Under the pieces are notes generated by a model. That model searched no databases, was not told where the DNA came from, and worked only from the letters and a program-made list of their open reading frames with translations. Source: Reticulascus tulasneorum (taxonomy: Eukaryota > Ascomycota > Sordariomycetes > Glomerellales > Reticulascaceae). Taken from it: a stretch of DNA of 64,000 bases. Made by a program: the position numbers and the translations under genes. Below are positions 1-10,519 of the stretch, piece after piece. Location: positions 2,418,001-2,482,000 of the forward strand of contig LSAX01000001.1 of assembly GCA_001557505.1 (NCBI GenBank). The letters run 5' to 3'. Position 1 is the stretch's first letter; every line of letters begins with the position of its first letter.

Positions 1-1
1 G

Positions 2-1052
2 TCCATTGTCAAGGGCATGATGTGGGGAAGAGCTGTCAACGACTCTGTGAAGAAGTTCCTTCAGGTAAGTATTTATCACGATAGCCAGGCAGCGTCTTGT
101 CTGTGTAGACCCATCTAACAACGTGATAGTTCCAACTGACTGTCAACGTTACCGCTGTTGTCCTAACATTCGTCACCGCCGTCGCTAGTGAAGACCGGAA
201 ACCCGTTCTCAACGCAGTTCAGCTGCTCTGGGTTAACCTGATCATGGACACCTTCGCTGCCCTTGCCCTTGCGACCGATCCTCCTACCCGAAGCGTCTTG
301 GACCGTAAGCCTGAGCGGAAGTCCGCGCCTCTAATCACATTGAGAATGACCAAGATGATTGTCGGCCAGGCCATTTGCCAACTGGTTATTACATTTGTGC
401 TCAACTTTGCAGGTTGGAAATTGATGGGATACAACGAATGGGAAGATGAAGTAGAGGCCCAGGATCACTTGCGCACCCTCGTTTTCAACACCTTTGTCTG
501 GCTCCAGATATTCAACGAAATCAAGTACGTATAAACAGTCTTTGCTCAGTGTAGATCTTGACTAACACAACCTACAGCAATCGTCGCCTTGATAATAAGT
601 TGAATATCTTTGAGAACATTACCAAGAACTACTTCTTCATTGTCATTAACCTGATCATGATTGGTGGCCAAGTCCTCATCATCTTCGTCGGCGGACAAGC
701 CTTCAAGATCACTCCGCTGAATGGCAAGGAGTGGGGTATATCGATTGGAGTCGGCGCAATCTCTGTCCCTTGGGGAGCTGCCATCCGTCTCTGTCCAGAC
801 CACTGGCTTGCGGCTATCCTCCCCTGGTTCATCCGCAAGAAGTGGGCTCCCGAGACCATCTCTGACAAGCTTAAGGAGGAGCATCGCGATGAAGTGGACG
901 GCGTCCATCCACCTCTTCGAGTGCTGACTGGCCTCCGAGGTGCCCGCGCACGAAAGCATATTGCTTTCCGGCAACGAATGCACGATACTAAGGTCAAGGT
1001 GAAGGCGAAGGTCAATGGGCCCAAGCCTGTTGGCCCGATCAAGGAGGTGTAG
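2..1052 (+). CDS. Plasma-membrane-type calcium-transporting ATPase, C-terminal part (PMC1/PMCA family), cut by the left edge
   Basis: This is the last 310 residues of a P2B-type Ca2+ pump, which exports Ca2+ from the cytosol into the vacuole or out of the cell. Exons are 2-64, 130-524 and 578-1052, with GTAAGT and GTACGT donors, and both joins keep the frame. Visible family features are the M6 segment with the ion-binding motif WVNLIMDT followed by ALATDPP, the M7-M10 hydrophobic segments, and the end of M10 at VPWGAAIRLCP. A basic cytoplasmic tail of about 90 residues follows and ends IKEV. The N-terminal actuator, phosphorylation and nucleotide domains lie outside the window, so the choice between a vacuolar Pmc1-like and a plasma-membrane paralog (the Neurospora nca-2/nca-3 question) cannot be made. 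The family call is secure. Confidence 0.93.
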
Positions 1053-1145
1053 GGTTCGCATTTTTGGGGACTTGGGGGCGAGGGGCCCGACTCCTCGCCC
1101 TTGGCTTCTGGGCTCTTCTTTCAAAACTTGTGATTATTTCTCCCC

Positions 1146-1151
1146 AATAAA
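1146..1151 (+). terminator. AATAAA poly(A) signal of the Ca2+-ATPase gene
   Basis: A canonical AATAAA lies about 95 nt after the ATPase stop codon, in an A/T-rich stretch. This placement is typical for a 3' end signal; cleavage itself cannot be seen. Confidence 0.5.
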
Positions 1152-1636
1152 TATGGGAAGGGATATTTATTTGTAATACCTTTGGTGGTCAAAAGGCTGG
1201 CGTGGGTCTGCGTTTCCTTACCTAGAGTGTGATACCATACATGCAAGTTTACTCACTTAATTTCATTTGTTCATGAAACTGGCTCAGGAGCGCTGTTCAA
1301 ATTTTGCCCATGATCTATTGCAGTCTTAAGATTTGCCTTATGTGATTGTACGTAGTTAAAAGGCAGTGTGAGTAATTCAAATGACGAAGTGCGGCGACCT
1401 ACATAATTACTGCGATCGTCTGTGTAAGGTAGGAACCTAAGGTATTGAGTGTGGATACTCTGGGCCAATCAGAATCGACTTAATTCGGCTACGCTGGATC
1501 TCGGAACTTCGCGAATTTCGTCAGGAACGTAACCTGAACTCGAACGCCAACAATTCATCCCTTTCCAGCGACCACGCACGAACCGCAACCACCTCAATTC
1601 CTGGACCAAAGTGCTCAGTCACAGATCTTATTCAAG
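1152..1636. other. Intergenic: ATPase 3' end and QCR9 promoter
   Basis: No supported gene. The region presumably holds the end of the ATPase transcript and the promoter and 5' leader of QCR9. Reading frames here are short and lack family resemblance. Confidence 0.6.
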
Positions 1637-2078
1637 ATGGTAAGCTTGAAGGCTCGCAGCTCCGCCTCTGCGAGGTGCAATCAGCTAATCGCGCAACCCA
1701 CAGTCCGGCGCCACAGCTCGTCCGCTTTACACGCAAGCACCCCCCGACCCGAATGCGGCCATCGATATATGCTAACTACGGCTGCAGTGCGATCTTCAAG
1801 AACAACTTCACCATGCTGGGGTTTGTCTTCGCGACGGGCTTCGCTTTCGAGATGTGCGTTTGCCGAGGCGGAACGATCGTGAGAGAAACCAGGCTAATTG
1901 GCTGTAGGGGCTTCAACGGCGCGATGAACAAATACTGGGACTACTCGAACCGAGGCGTAGGTTTACATCCTTTTCTGGATGAAATGGAGAGCACGCTAAT
2001 TTGCTGTGGTAGCGACAATGGAAAGATATCCGAGCCAAATACGTGCAGGCTAGCACCGACGATGACGATGACGAGTAG
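1637..2078 (+). CDS. QCR9: Cytochrome b-c1 complex subunit 9 (QCR9), five exons
   Basis: This is a 70-residue single-pass subunit of mitochondrial complex III, in the inner membrane. Exons are 1637-1639 (the ATG alone), 1704-1732, 1788-1853, 1908-1956 and 2013-2078. The joined product begins MSGATARPLYTAIFKNN, has the hydrophobic segment FTMLGFVFATGFAFEM, then WDYSNRGRQWKDIRAKYV and the acidic end DDDDDE, all characteristic of the family. The first intron starts directly after the ATG (GTAAGC). Intron 2 (1733-1787) uses a GC donor (GCAAGC) with GCTAAC and GCTGCAG at its 3' end; reading straight through instead hits a TAA, and splicing restores the expected LYTAIFKNN. Intron 4 joins ...NRG to RQWKD. 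The gene is invisible to single-frame ORF searches. Only about half the coding length sits in any one exon pair, yet the family match is clear. Confidence 0.9.
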
Positions 2079-2522
2079 AGATTGGTGATGGTCAAGAACA
2101 ATAATCGGATTCCATCAGGACCTCTGGGCCTCGAGCATGGAGAGGTGGGCTTGTACAAATTTACCCTAGATACGGAAGGGAGTGTAGAACAATAGAGCAT
2201 TTTTCTGCATACTTCGGCGAGTCTCGGCTTCGCGAGAATATTGGTAACGGTGATGGTGACTGAGCGAGTTACGCAATTCGTTCTCCATGCGACTTCAATA
2301 CGTAGAATATTGGAGAACTAGATGTGAAGTGATTCTCGGTGGGATTCATGAGGCTGAAGTCCTACGCGAAACTCTGGGTTACGCTACGTTTGATCAAGGC
2401 CATGATGAATGTTTAACTTCCATAGTTCTAAGATATAACTAAGACTTTTCCATGGTCTGCGGTGTAGATTTCACATCACATTGACTCTCTAAGACCGCAC
2501 CTACCTCTGTACGCAGCTCAGC
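2079..2522. other. Intergenic between convergent QCR9 and RidA-like genes
   Basis: This holds the 3' ends of two convergent genes. No further coding region, RNA gene or repeat is supported. Confidence 0.6.
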
Positions 2523-3191
2523 TTATGGAAGAGCGATGCACTCGATTTCGACCTCCACATTGAGCGGCAGCGTCTTGACGGCGACGGCGCTTCTGGCCGG
2601 CTTGTGGGAGAACCACTTCTCGTACTCCTTGTTCATTTCCTTTGCAACATTGTTAGCACCATTTTCTTACTAGAGGGGTCAAAGTCTCAGGTTGAGTTAC
2701 TGCGAAGAATGCCATGTCGGAGAGGAAGACGTTGACCTTGACAACTTTCTCGATAGACGAGCCAGCCTCGGTCAGGACAGCCTTCAGATTCTGGATGCAT
2801 TGGCTGGTCTTTTGGGTGATGGTGCCCTCAACCAACTTCCCCTCGGCAGTCAATGGGACCTGGCCAGAGCAGTAGATGGCTGTTGGGGTCTTGATGGCTT
2901 GCGACTTTGGGTTAAGCGTTAGCGGGTCAGACTCGGTGATTGCTTGAGAACAGTATCATACGTAAGGGCCAACAGCTAGAGATATCCAGTGTTAGCAACT
3001 CAAGATTCAAAAGAGGTCAATTGCAGAATTGGCCTACGGGCTGGAGCATCTTTGGTGAATACGATACTCATTGTGGATATTTTGCTGCAAAGTCGTGAGG
3101 GGCTGGGTTGAAGAAGCCTTGGGATGGGGCGTAGGGATGCTGGAATTGAGCGAGCAGAGAGCCTTGAGATGAATCTGTGGGCTGGGGACAT
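2523..3191 (-). CDS. RidA/YjgF/UK114 family protein, likely mitochondrial 2-iminobutanoate/2-iminopropanoate deaminase (Mmf1/Hmf1-like)
   Basis: Members hydrolyse reactive enamine/imine intermediates released by PLP enzymes such as threonine dehydratase. On the minus strand the exons are 3191-3038, 2975-2962 (only 14 nt), 2904-2701 and 2639-2523, giving 162 residues. The spliced product carries the family hallmarks: KDAPAPVGPYSQAIK near residue 50, YCSGQVPL, a region ending VKVNVFLSDM, then EMNKEYEKWF and KPARSAVAVKTLPL, with the conserved substrate Arg in KPARSA. The first 40 residues are Arg/Ser/Pro-rich and lack acidic residues, consistent with a mitochondrial presequence. An internal Met (MSIVFTK) would give a cytosolic form. 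Yeast has separate Mmf1 and Hmf1 genes; here one locus could supply both (inference). Confidence 0.9.
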
Positions 3192-4079
3192 CTACTTCCA
3201 ATTGAAGGGGAAGCGGCTTGGATTTAAGTGAACTTGGACGGTTATAAAGTCAATATTCAATTACGAAGCAAAAGGTCACAAAAAGTGAAATGCTGGCGTC
3301 CGTCCAATGAAGCTCCAGTCCCCCCCGCTACCTCCGTTCTTCGGCCCTGAAGGCGTTGAAGCCGGGTAGCACCGGTCCACGGTCATGCAAACACCTGCTA
3401 TTATACCTGGAACGCCCTTACTAATTCAGATCTCAGTAAACGTCCCCTTTGAGGTTTTGGTTGTAATTTCGTAGCCTCGATTATTGTGCTGGCAACGGCG
3501 GCCATGATACAGTACCTACCGTCAGGTACCGTACCCGGCCCCCATCTTATCTAATCTGGGTGGCTTGCGGTGTCAAAGCTGAAGGATGACGGCAGGCAAA
3601 AAAAAATTGTTAGAGCAAAAGAAGCCCGTGCCAAGTGTCCATACTGGGGAGCACGGGGGAAATATACGCGCCCCCTGCCGAAAATCGTGACCTGGAAAAG
3701 GGCGAAGTCTGCAAGGCCCCAGAGGGAAGAAAAAAAGGAATATCGGCGAGTATTGATTGTCCGTGACTGGCAGCGCAGGAGTCGGATTTCGACCCTCCAA
3801 TCCTCCATTCGCGACCCAACTCGTCTTTCCCTTCGTTGGTCTCCTTTACCTCTACCTGTCCTCAAATCCGAGCTCCCTTCAAAGGGGTTTGATTAGCGGC
3901 GCGGTTCCACTTTTTCCACAAGTGTAAGTCTCCTGAAATTGTTGGAAGTTCGTTCAAGCTACCTGGCAACACCTAAATGTCCTCGACCTTCATCACGGCT
4001 CGGCCGTCCATCTCTTGATCAAACACACCACTGACATCACACGACAGCCTTCGATTTCCTTTTTTTTTTTTTGCACACC
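3192..4079. promoter_or_regulatory. Bidirectional promoter region between the RidA-like gene and PMT4
   Basis: An 888 bp spacer separates two divergently transcribed start codons. It contains pyrimidine-rich runs and a run of T just before the PMT4 start. ORFs of about 100 codons here (3551-3896, either strand) overlap each other and lack family features, so I treat the region as non-coding. Confidence 0.5.
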
Positions 4080-6545
4080 ATGGCATCGACGACTGCCACC
4101 CCGCAAGGCAGTCTACGCCATCGTAACAATGCGGCCGGCCCCAAGAAACCCAGCTCTCCTCCCACAACCATAGAGGCAGAGCTCGATCTGCTATCCAAGG
4201 CGAACATCCAGGCCAAGGGTGGTGCTTCTCAACCCGAATACAGCATCACCCTGGCCTTGATAACGGTCCTTGCCTTCGTGACGAGATTCTGGGGTATTAG
4301 CCATCCCAATGAAGTCGTCTTCGACGAGGTCCATTTCGGCAAGGTGCGTGTTGAACGCCCCCTCTCCCTCCCCTGAATTCTCACCGTGAAGACGAGCTTT
4401 GGGCTGACCATCTTCTCTGCTCTAGTTTGCTTCCTACTACTTGGAGAGAACATACTTCTTCGATGTCCATCCTCCATTTGGCAAGCTTCTGTTCGCCTTC
4501 ATGGGCTGGGTGGTCGGATACGACGGCCATTTCCATTTCGAAAATATCGGCGATTCCTACATCGCCAACAAGGTCCCATACGTCGCATTCCGCGCTTTGC
4601 CTGCTATTCTCGGAGCATTGACCGTGTCTGTGGTATACCTGATCATGTGGGAGTCTGGCTACACCCTGCCGGCGTGCATTCTCGCTGCCGGCCTGGTTCT
4701 GCTCGATAACGCACACATTGGCCAGACTCGCCTCATCCTCTTGGATGCCACCTTGGTCTTCGCCATGGCCTGCAGCTTGCTCTGCTATATCAAGTTCTAC
4801 AAGCTGAGGCACGAGCCCTTCTCGCGGAAGTGGTGGAAGTGGCTCATCCTTACCGGATTTGCCCTGTCTTGCGACATCTCCACCAAATACGTCGGCTTGT
4901 TCGCTTTCGTCACCATCGGCTCTGCGGTTATTATTGATCTCTGGGAGCTGTTGGACATTAAGAGACCTGGCGGGGCTATGAGCCTTCCGGATTTTGGCAA
5001 ACACTTCGCTGCTCGAGCCTTTGGTCTCATTATTATGCCTTTCCTTTTCTACCTCTTCTGGTTCCAGGTGCACTTCGCAGTCCTGAGCCGCTCCGGACCT
5101 GGCGACGACTTCATGACGCCCGAGTTCCAGGAAACCCTAAGCGATAACGTGATGACCGCAAACTCGCTGACCATCGACTATTATGACACGATCATTCTAA
5201 GACACAAGGAGACCAAGACATACCTGCACAGCCACGAAGATAAATATCCACTTCGCTATGATGACGGTCGTGTTTCCAGTCAAGGACAGCAGGTGACGGG
5301 CTACCCCTTCAACGACACCAACAACTACTGGCAGATTCTTCCCAAGGATGATGACCAGAAGCTGGGCCGACATGTCCGAAACCACGACCTTGTCCGCTTG
5401 AGACACTTGGTTACCGACACTATTCTTCTTTCTCACGATGTTGCCTCTCCGTACTACCCGACGAACCAGGAATTCACCACCGCTTCCATTGCAGACGCAA
5501 ACGGTGATAAACTTGCCGACACTTTCTTCGAGGTCCGAATTGAGAATGGAAAGAACGGCCAGGAGTTCAAGACTATTTCGAGCCACTTCAAGTTCATTCA
5601 CAACCCGAGCAAGGTTGCCATGTGGACTCATACCACCCCGCTACCGGACTGGGGCCACAAGCAACAAGAAATCAACGGAAACAAGCAAATCGCGCCGAGC
5701 TCCAATGTCTGGTTTATTGAGGACCTCCCATCCGTTCCAGCAGATCACAAGCGACGAGAGAAGCCGGAAAAGCAGGTGAAGTCGCTGCCGTTCCTCCGAA
5801 AGTGGTTCGAGCTGCAGCGATCCATGTTCTGGCACAACAACCAGTTGACAAGCAGCCACCCGTACGCCAGCCACCCCTATACGTGGCCCTTCCTCCTTCG
5901 AGGTGTGAGTTTCTGGACGCAAAACGATACTCGCCAGCAGATCTACTTCTTGGGCAACCCTGTAGGCTGGTGGATTGCTAGCAGTCTTTTGGCAGTATTC
6001 GCTGGTATTATTGGTGCCGATCAAGTTTCCCTTAGACGGGGCATGGACGCTCTTGATCACCGTAAGTTCCCAACTACTGGCTGAGTTGAGGAAATACACG
6101 CTAACTCTTCATAGGCACACGATCAAGACTCTACAACTCTACCGGTTTCTTTTTCCTCGCTTGGGCGACGCATTACTTTCCGTTCTTCCTCATGGGTCGC
6201 CAGCTATTCTTGCACCACTACCTTCCAGCACACGTTGCATCCTGCTTGGTGGCTGGCGCTTTGCTGGAATTCGTTTTCACTACCGAACCCGCTCCTGAGG
6301 ATGGATACCAGGCTCTGAAGGCAGGGAAGAAGGGTGCTGCTGCACCTAAACGGCATATCACAGCCCGGGAGCGATACGCCGGTCAAAGCTTGGTGCCCGC
6401 CTGGATTGCCTGCTTCGTAATTCTTTCGCTTGCTGTGGCTGGCTGGTACTTCTTCCTGCCATTGACCTACGGTTACCCCGGTCTGTCGGTTGACCAGATC
6501 CTACGACGCAAGTGGCTCGGATACGACCTTCACTTTGCCAAATGA
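4080..6545 (+). CDS. PMT4: Dolichyl-phosphate-mannose--protein mannosyltransferase, Pmt4 subfamily
   Basis: This ER membrane enzyme (GT39) transfers mannose from dolichol phosphate to Ser/Thr of secretory proteins. Exons are 4080-4343, 4426-6061 and 6115-6545, giving 776 residues, the usual length. The start ATG has a good context (CACCATGG). The first luminal loop carries the catalytic DE pair in VVFDEVHFGK (about residues 80-89) and the motif FFDVHPPFGKLL. Pmt4-type signatures are GWVVGYDGHFHF and RLILLDATL. MIR repeats follow around residues 330-530 (for example TYLHSHEDKYPLRYDDGR and SSQGQQVTGYP). Several hydrophobic helices make up the C-terminal third. The subfamily call rests on similarity of these motifs to Pmt4 rather than Pmt1/Pmt2, from memory. 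The gene is divergent from the RidA-like gene. Confidence 0.92.
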
Positions 6546-6645
6546 TCGGCTTCTCCTTTGTCTGATAAGCCGATGGAGATTTAGTCCTAGACCAATACGG
6601 CGTTGCCCTGTGAATTCAGGACTGGTGTGCAGGGCACTAGCGGGG

Positions 6646-6651
6646 AATAAA
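6646..6651 (+). terminator. AATAAA poly(A) signal of PMT4
   Basis: AATAAA about 100 nt downstream of the PMT4 stop, within GGGGAATAAAAG. Position fits a 3' processing signal. Confidence 0.5.
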
Positions 6652-7266
6652 AGTAAAGGCGGTTGAGCTTCTCCTACAGCCAGGCCCATGGCTCCGTGAA
6701 GAGATGGAGTTTGCGTGTAAAATGTAAGATGGAATGATGAACAAACGGAACATTGGGTGGATACTAGACTTTGCTATGTGAATTAATATCCTGTCTCGTA
6801 TGTGTGATACCGAGTTCTCGTGCTCAGTTGCAGGCTAGTGATAAAATTGTTCTCCCAGGTATAACAGGCTTTATAGGCATGCAGGTAAAAATCATAATTG
6901 GCACAACGAGCATCAGAACTGGATTCCGAGTGCCTATTCAGAACGAGCACTTGGCATGGGGGCCACAAATATACCCGCTGTCAAGGCCGCCTAGTTCATT
7001 TTGCAAGGGGCCGCCGGTTTGGCCAATGACACATCAAGCCCATCCCCTGGGCTCAGCCTCGCGTGGGCCACATCGCTAAAGGTCATAGCCTTGGCTTACC
7101 TACAGTATCCTCTATCAAACAACCTTGAGGTCTGTTCTACCATTGTGAGATCTTCCTGGCGAGTTCATGGAGCTCTTTTGGTGTTCATTGGCATGGATGG
7201 AGTCTGAAGCAGCTAATATTCAGCACGACTTGCCATCCTTCTCCCTCGTCTCCCGGCCGCTGTAAA
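6652..7266. other. Intergenic: upstream region of the GT69 gene
   Basis: No supported gene. Contains the presumed promoter of the downstream glycosyltransferase; short frames here look random. Confidence 0.55.
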
Positions 7267-8617
7267 ATGGCGTTCCTACCATCCGCAAGACTCGCCCTCC
7301 GTCGCTTCTCCCGGTCACGAAACCCACGCATCCTCCTCCTCCTCTTCGTTCTATTCAACCTCTTCGAAGCCCTCCGAATCCAGCGCAATATCGCCCATGC
7401 GCCGCGACAGCTCGTGACGCAGCGGCCTCGCGAACGAATCTACATAGCGGGCATGCACTGGAACAGCGCCGACATCATCCGAAACCACTGGGGTGATGCG
7501 TTGCTCGGGCTTGTAGATGCGCTGGGCCGGGAAAATGTGTTCGTGAGCGTGTACGAGAGCGGCAGCTGGGACGACAGCAAGCAATTGCTTCGGGAGCTGG
7601 ACCAGAAGCTGGAGGAGAGAAATATTGCGAGGAACGTTGTGCTTTCCAACACGACACATTTAGAGGAGATAGAGAATGTACCGGAAGGAAAGGCCCCGGG
7701 GTGGATTGACACGCCTCGGGGCAAGAAGGAACTTAGACGAATACCGTTTCTGGCGCAGTTGAGGAACTTGACGCTGAGGGACCTGTTGGCTTTGCATGAA
7801 AAGGGGATTACGTTCGACAAGGTTCTATTCCTCAACGATGTCGTATTCACTGTGAGAGAATCCAGACTTCTTGTTCGCCAGATTATGATTGTTGGGCTAA
7901 CGCTGGCGGGTTTGGCAGACCGAGGACGTGCTTACGTTGCTCGACACGAATGGCGGCAGTTACGCAGCGGCGTGCTCGCTAGACTTCTCGACCCCGCCGT
8001 TATATTATGATACGTTTGCGCTAAGGGACAGCGAAGGGCAGGCACATCTGATGCAAACCTGGCCATATTTCAGGGCCCGGGTATCGCGAGCTGCGTTGAT
8101 TGCCAATGAGGACGCCGTGCCTGTGGCTAGTTGCTGGAACGGGATAGGTGATTGCTCATAATTTGTGGCCCTATTGAGCACAGGACTAACGCAAGAGATA
8201 GTCTCGATGCCGGCCGAGCCCTTTTTATCCAAAACAAAACTCCAGTTCCGCGCCATAGCAGACTCGCTGGCGACGCACCATCTCGAAGGCTCCGAATGCT
8301 GCCTAATACACATCGACAATCCGCTATCGAAAAAGCTGGGCGTGTACCTGAACCCCCGCGTCAGGGTCGCGTACAACTCGGAAGCATACGTGGCTACGCA
8401 TCCGCACGGGAGCTGGGTATCGACCTGGCAGATCATCCGGGGGCTGTGGAGCAACCGCTTGAGACGGTGGCTATCCGGGACCAGCCTGAAAGACTACGTG
8501 GTCAGGCGGAGGATGAAGCGGTGGCAGAAGGAGGAAAGGGGGAATCACGAGGCTGGAGAGTTGTGTTTGATCAACGAGGGCCAGGTCCTTGTGTTTAACG
8601 GGTGGGCACATGTATAG
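7267..8617 (+). CDS. GT69 glycosyltransferase, CAP59/CMT1-like alpha-1,3-mannosyltransferase
   Basis: The family adds alpha-1,3-mannose to glycans or polysaccharides in the Golgi; the founding members CMT1 and CAP59 act in Cryptococcus capsule biology. Exons are 7267-7851, 7919-8147 and 8202-8617, giving 409 residues. A basic N-terminus is followed by a hydrophobic anchor at about 22-38 (ILLLLFVLFNLFEALRI), indicating a type II membrane protein. Family motifs are YIAGMHWNSADII, VSVYESGSWDDS, FLNDVVFT joined across intron 1 to TEDVLTLL, AAACSLDF, YYDTFALRD, and SCWNGI joined across intron 2 to VSMPAEPFL. Conserved Asp pairs lie in this central part. The C-terminus keeps SECCLIHID and NPRVRVAYN. 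In a non-encapsulated ascomycete the acceptor is unknown. It is convergent with the next gene. Confidence 0.85.
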
Positions 8618-9072
8618 ATGGTTTAGAGATACCCGATCTATTGCTACATTCTATAAACCTCATCTGACGTACCATGTTCAAGTGCTTGGTCTGCATTACT
8701 GATTTTAGCCGTCACGCATCTATGTTAGTCTTCAACCCCATGGCACCTCTTGAAGGAAAGACTCGGCGAGTTTGTGCATATCTTAGAAACCTGGGTACGC
8801 CTCGCAGCTGCAAGGTACCAGATGATCCTAATGTTGCGAACTAGGTGGACTTGTAGGTCGTGGGAAGGCGGTGCTTCTTGGGAGCGAGAGGCCTCATTTG
8901 ATGAGACGCACACCCAGGGGAAGTAGTGTTTCTACCGTGGGGAGGAAAGCCAGGAGGTTAGATAAGCTAGAGATGTGTCAGAATGGAGAGTGAAGATGAC
9001 TTGAGAGGAAGACTTGGCGCTTGAAGGCGTTAAGCCTCTCGGGTCAGGCAGGATGAAGCGCGGGAGAAGAAG
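8618..9072. other. Intergenic downstream of the GT69 gene
   Basis: No gene is supported. A short frame begins with ATG at 8722 but ends after about 40 codons and has no recognisable family. Confidence 0.45.
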
Positions 9073-9281
9073 GGCGAGGACGAGGAGGTTGACAAGAACG
9101 ATGACGAGGAAGAGGACGAGGACGAGAACGATGACGAGGACGAGGATGAGAAGGTTGGCGAGGATGAGAAGAACGACGACGAGGAGGGGGACGAGGACGA
9201 GGACGAGGACGAGAATGATAGCGAGGATAAGAAGAACAACGACAACGAGGACGAGGACGAGGAACCTGACGAAGACGATCT
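9073..9281 (+). repeat. Imperfect GACGAG hexanucleotide repeat (acidic-coding low complexity)
   Basis: About 210 bp of GAGGACGAG-type units with interspersed AAC, AAG and GAT variants. In one plus frame it encodes an almost pure Glu/Asp stretch, preceded by an in-frame TAA near 9038 and followed by about 30 ordinary residues to a stop. The opposite strand reads as Leu/Val- or Ser-rich. No start codon serves the acidic frame, so it is either a simple repeat or the surviving exon of an acidic protein; I lean to a repeat. Confidence 0.7.
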
Positions 9282-9391
9282 TTCTGACGGTCCACATAGC
9301 ATATGTTCAAATGCGGGAAGGGGGGGTCGGTTCCAAACATATGTCAACGGCTGGTGGAGAGAGATGAAAGTCCGATATCCTTAGTAAACTC

Positions 9392-10519
9392 TCAAAGCTT
9401 GTCCTCGCCCTCCTTCTCGCCTTTGTCTTGTTCTTCGCCCGGTTCCGTTCGTATACTCACGAGTTCCGGGTATGCAAAATCCCGAATATGAATCCCGTTG
9501 CTTTGCAGCACGGTCTCCGGGGTCTCCGGGATCAGCGCAATCTGGACTTCCAAGGGCCGGTTTATATCGGAAGTACATATAGCGAACACATCCACTACTG
9601 TGGAATCCGTCCGTCTTGCCGAGATGTCGATTAAACGAGGCCGACTCACTATTCCGGCATCGGCAGAGCAGATCTCTGCTTGTTCTGCCCTGTACATATC
9701 CGTCCAGCGAGTACGTCGCCGGCTTTGAGGAGGGTCAGTTGCCGGAATGAGTCGGTACCGCCGGCCGAGATCCGGTTGCTTTACGTTGTTAGAACTTTCT
9801 TTATTACCGCGTCCGGTGCTCTCGTCTGTATGTGTTCGCGGCCGAACACGGTCAGAAAACGGATCACTGGATTCAGCTACATCGCCTAGGCTCCTCTTGG
9901 CAGGGGACGGGCTGCTCGAAGGGTTATGCAGGTCATCCCCAGGAATTGGAAAGTTGAACTCGTTCCAGTCGATAGGCGAGGCAAGACGAACAGGGGACAC
10001 TTCACGACTTGGAGCAGAGTTCTGATCTCCAATCATCTCGCTCAGTGTTGGGAAGCTCATCGGCGGCAGGGCTGGCGTCTGAGACTGAAGAGGGGGCTCC
10101 ATACGGGCTGGGCTCACGCCTCTTGTAAAACGCTCGGCATGAGCTTTGTTACGTACTTGGAGAATGCGATTCAGAGATCCAACCGATGGGGATCCCATCC
10201 ATCTCCGCACCTCCCGCATACCATAGTTTTGCGGCCCCCGAAGAGCTTTCTTCTGTTCCTCAACAAGCGTTTGAATGGCATCGCTCTCGCCTCGGAGCCA
10301 TGAAGAGATTTCTTTAGTGCCTCGGGTTTGTGGGACGAAAGGGACATTCGGTGGAAGCTGCTGTGACTGTTGAGGCTGCCGCTCTTCAAGCGACATAGTC
10401 GCGAAAGCTGGCCTCACAAGGCTCGAGGTAATTTGAGGATGGGTCGTATGTGACGGTGGCTCTGGAACTTGCTTCGGTTTAAATATCCCACTTAGGAGAC
10501 TTTTCCAAGGAAAGAGCAA
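9392..10519 (-). CDS. Hypothetical protein, single exon, 375 residues
   Basis: I do not recognise a family. The uninterrupted frame starts MLFPWKSLLSGIF; an internal Met at about 42 (MSLEERQPQ) is an alternative start. The protein is Ser/Pro/Arg-rich and mostly disordered-looking (PSSSPSPAKRS around 220). It has a more ordered stretch at about 60-130 (EISSWLRGESDAIQTLVEEQ and NYGMREVRRWMG) with predicted helical spacing. The C-terminal third has mixed hydrophobic segments (VVDVFAICTSDINRPLEVQIALIPETPE) and ends EGEDKL. No transmembrane segment and no catalytic motif are visible. Frame length well beyond chance and low antisense coherence support a real gene; function unknown. It is convergent with the GT69 gene and divergent from the next. 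Confidence 0.7.
   Translation of the reverse strand: MLFPWKSLLSGIFKPKQVPEPPSHTTHPQITSSLVRPAFATMSLEERQPQQSQQLPPNVPFVPQTRGTKEISSWLRGESDAIQTLVEEQKKALRGPQNYGMREVRRWMGSPSVGSLNRILQVRNKAHAERFTRGVSPARMEPPLQSQTPALPPMSFPTLSEMIGDQNSAPSREVSPVRLASPIDWNEFNFPIPGDDLHNPSSSPSPAKRSLGDVAESSDPFSDRVRPRTHTDESTGRGNKESSNNVKQPDLGRRYRLIPATDPPQSRRRTRWTDMYRAEQAEICSADAGIVSRPRLIDISARRTDSTVVDVFAICTSDINRPLEVQIALIPETPETVLQSNGIHIRDFAYPELVSIRTEPGEEQDKGEKEGEDKL

Noticed and set aside
546..1124. 192-codon minus-strand ORF
   Set aside because: Antisense shadow of the Ca2+-ATPase exon; no family features.
3551..3896. ORFs of about 100 codons on both strands
   Set aside because: Mutually overlapping, alternative-start, no homology features; lie in a divergent promoter.
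8932..9347. Minus-strand Leu/Val-rich or Ser-rich ORFs resembling membrane proteins
   Set aside because: Pure artefact of the GACGAG repeat read backwards.
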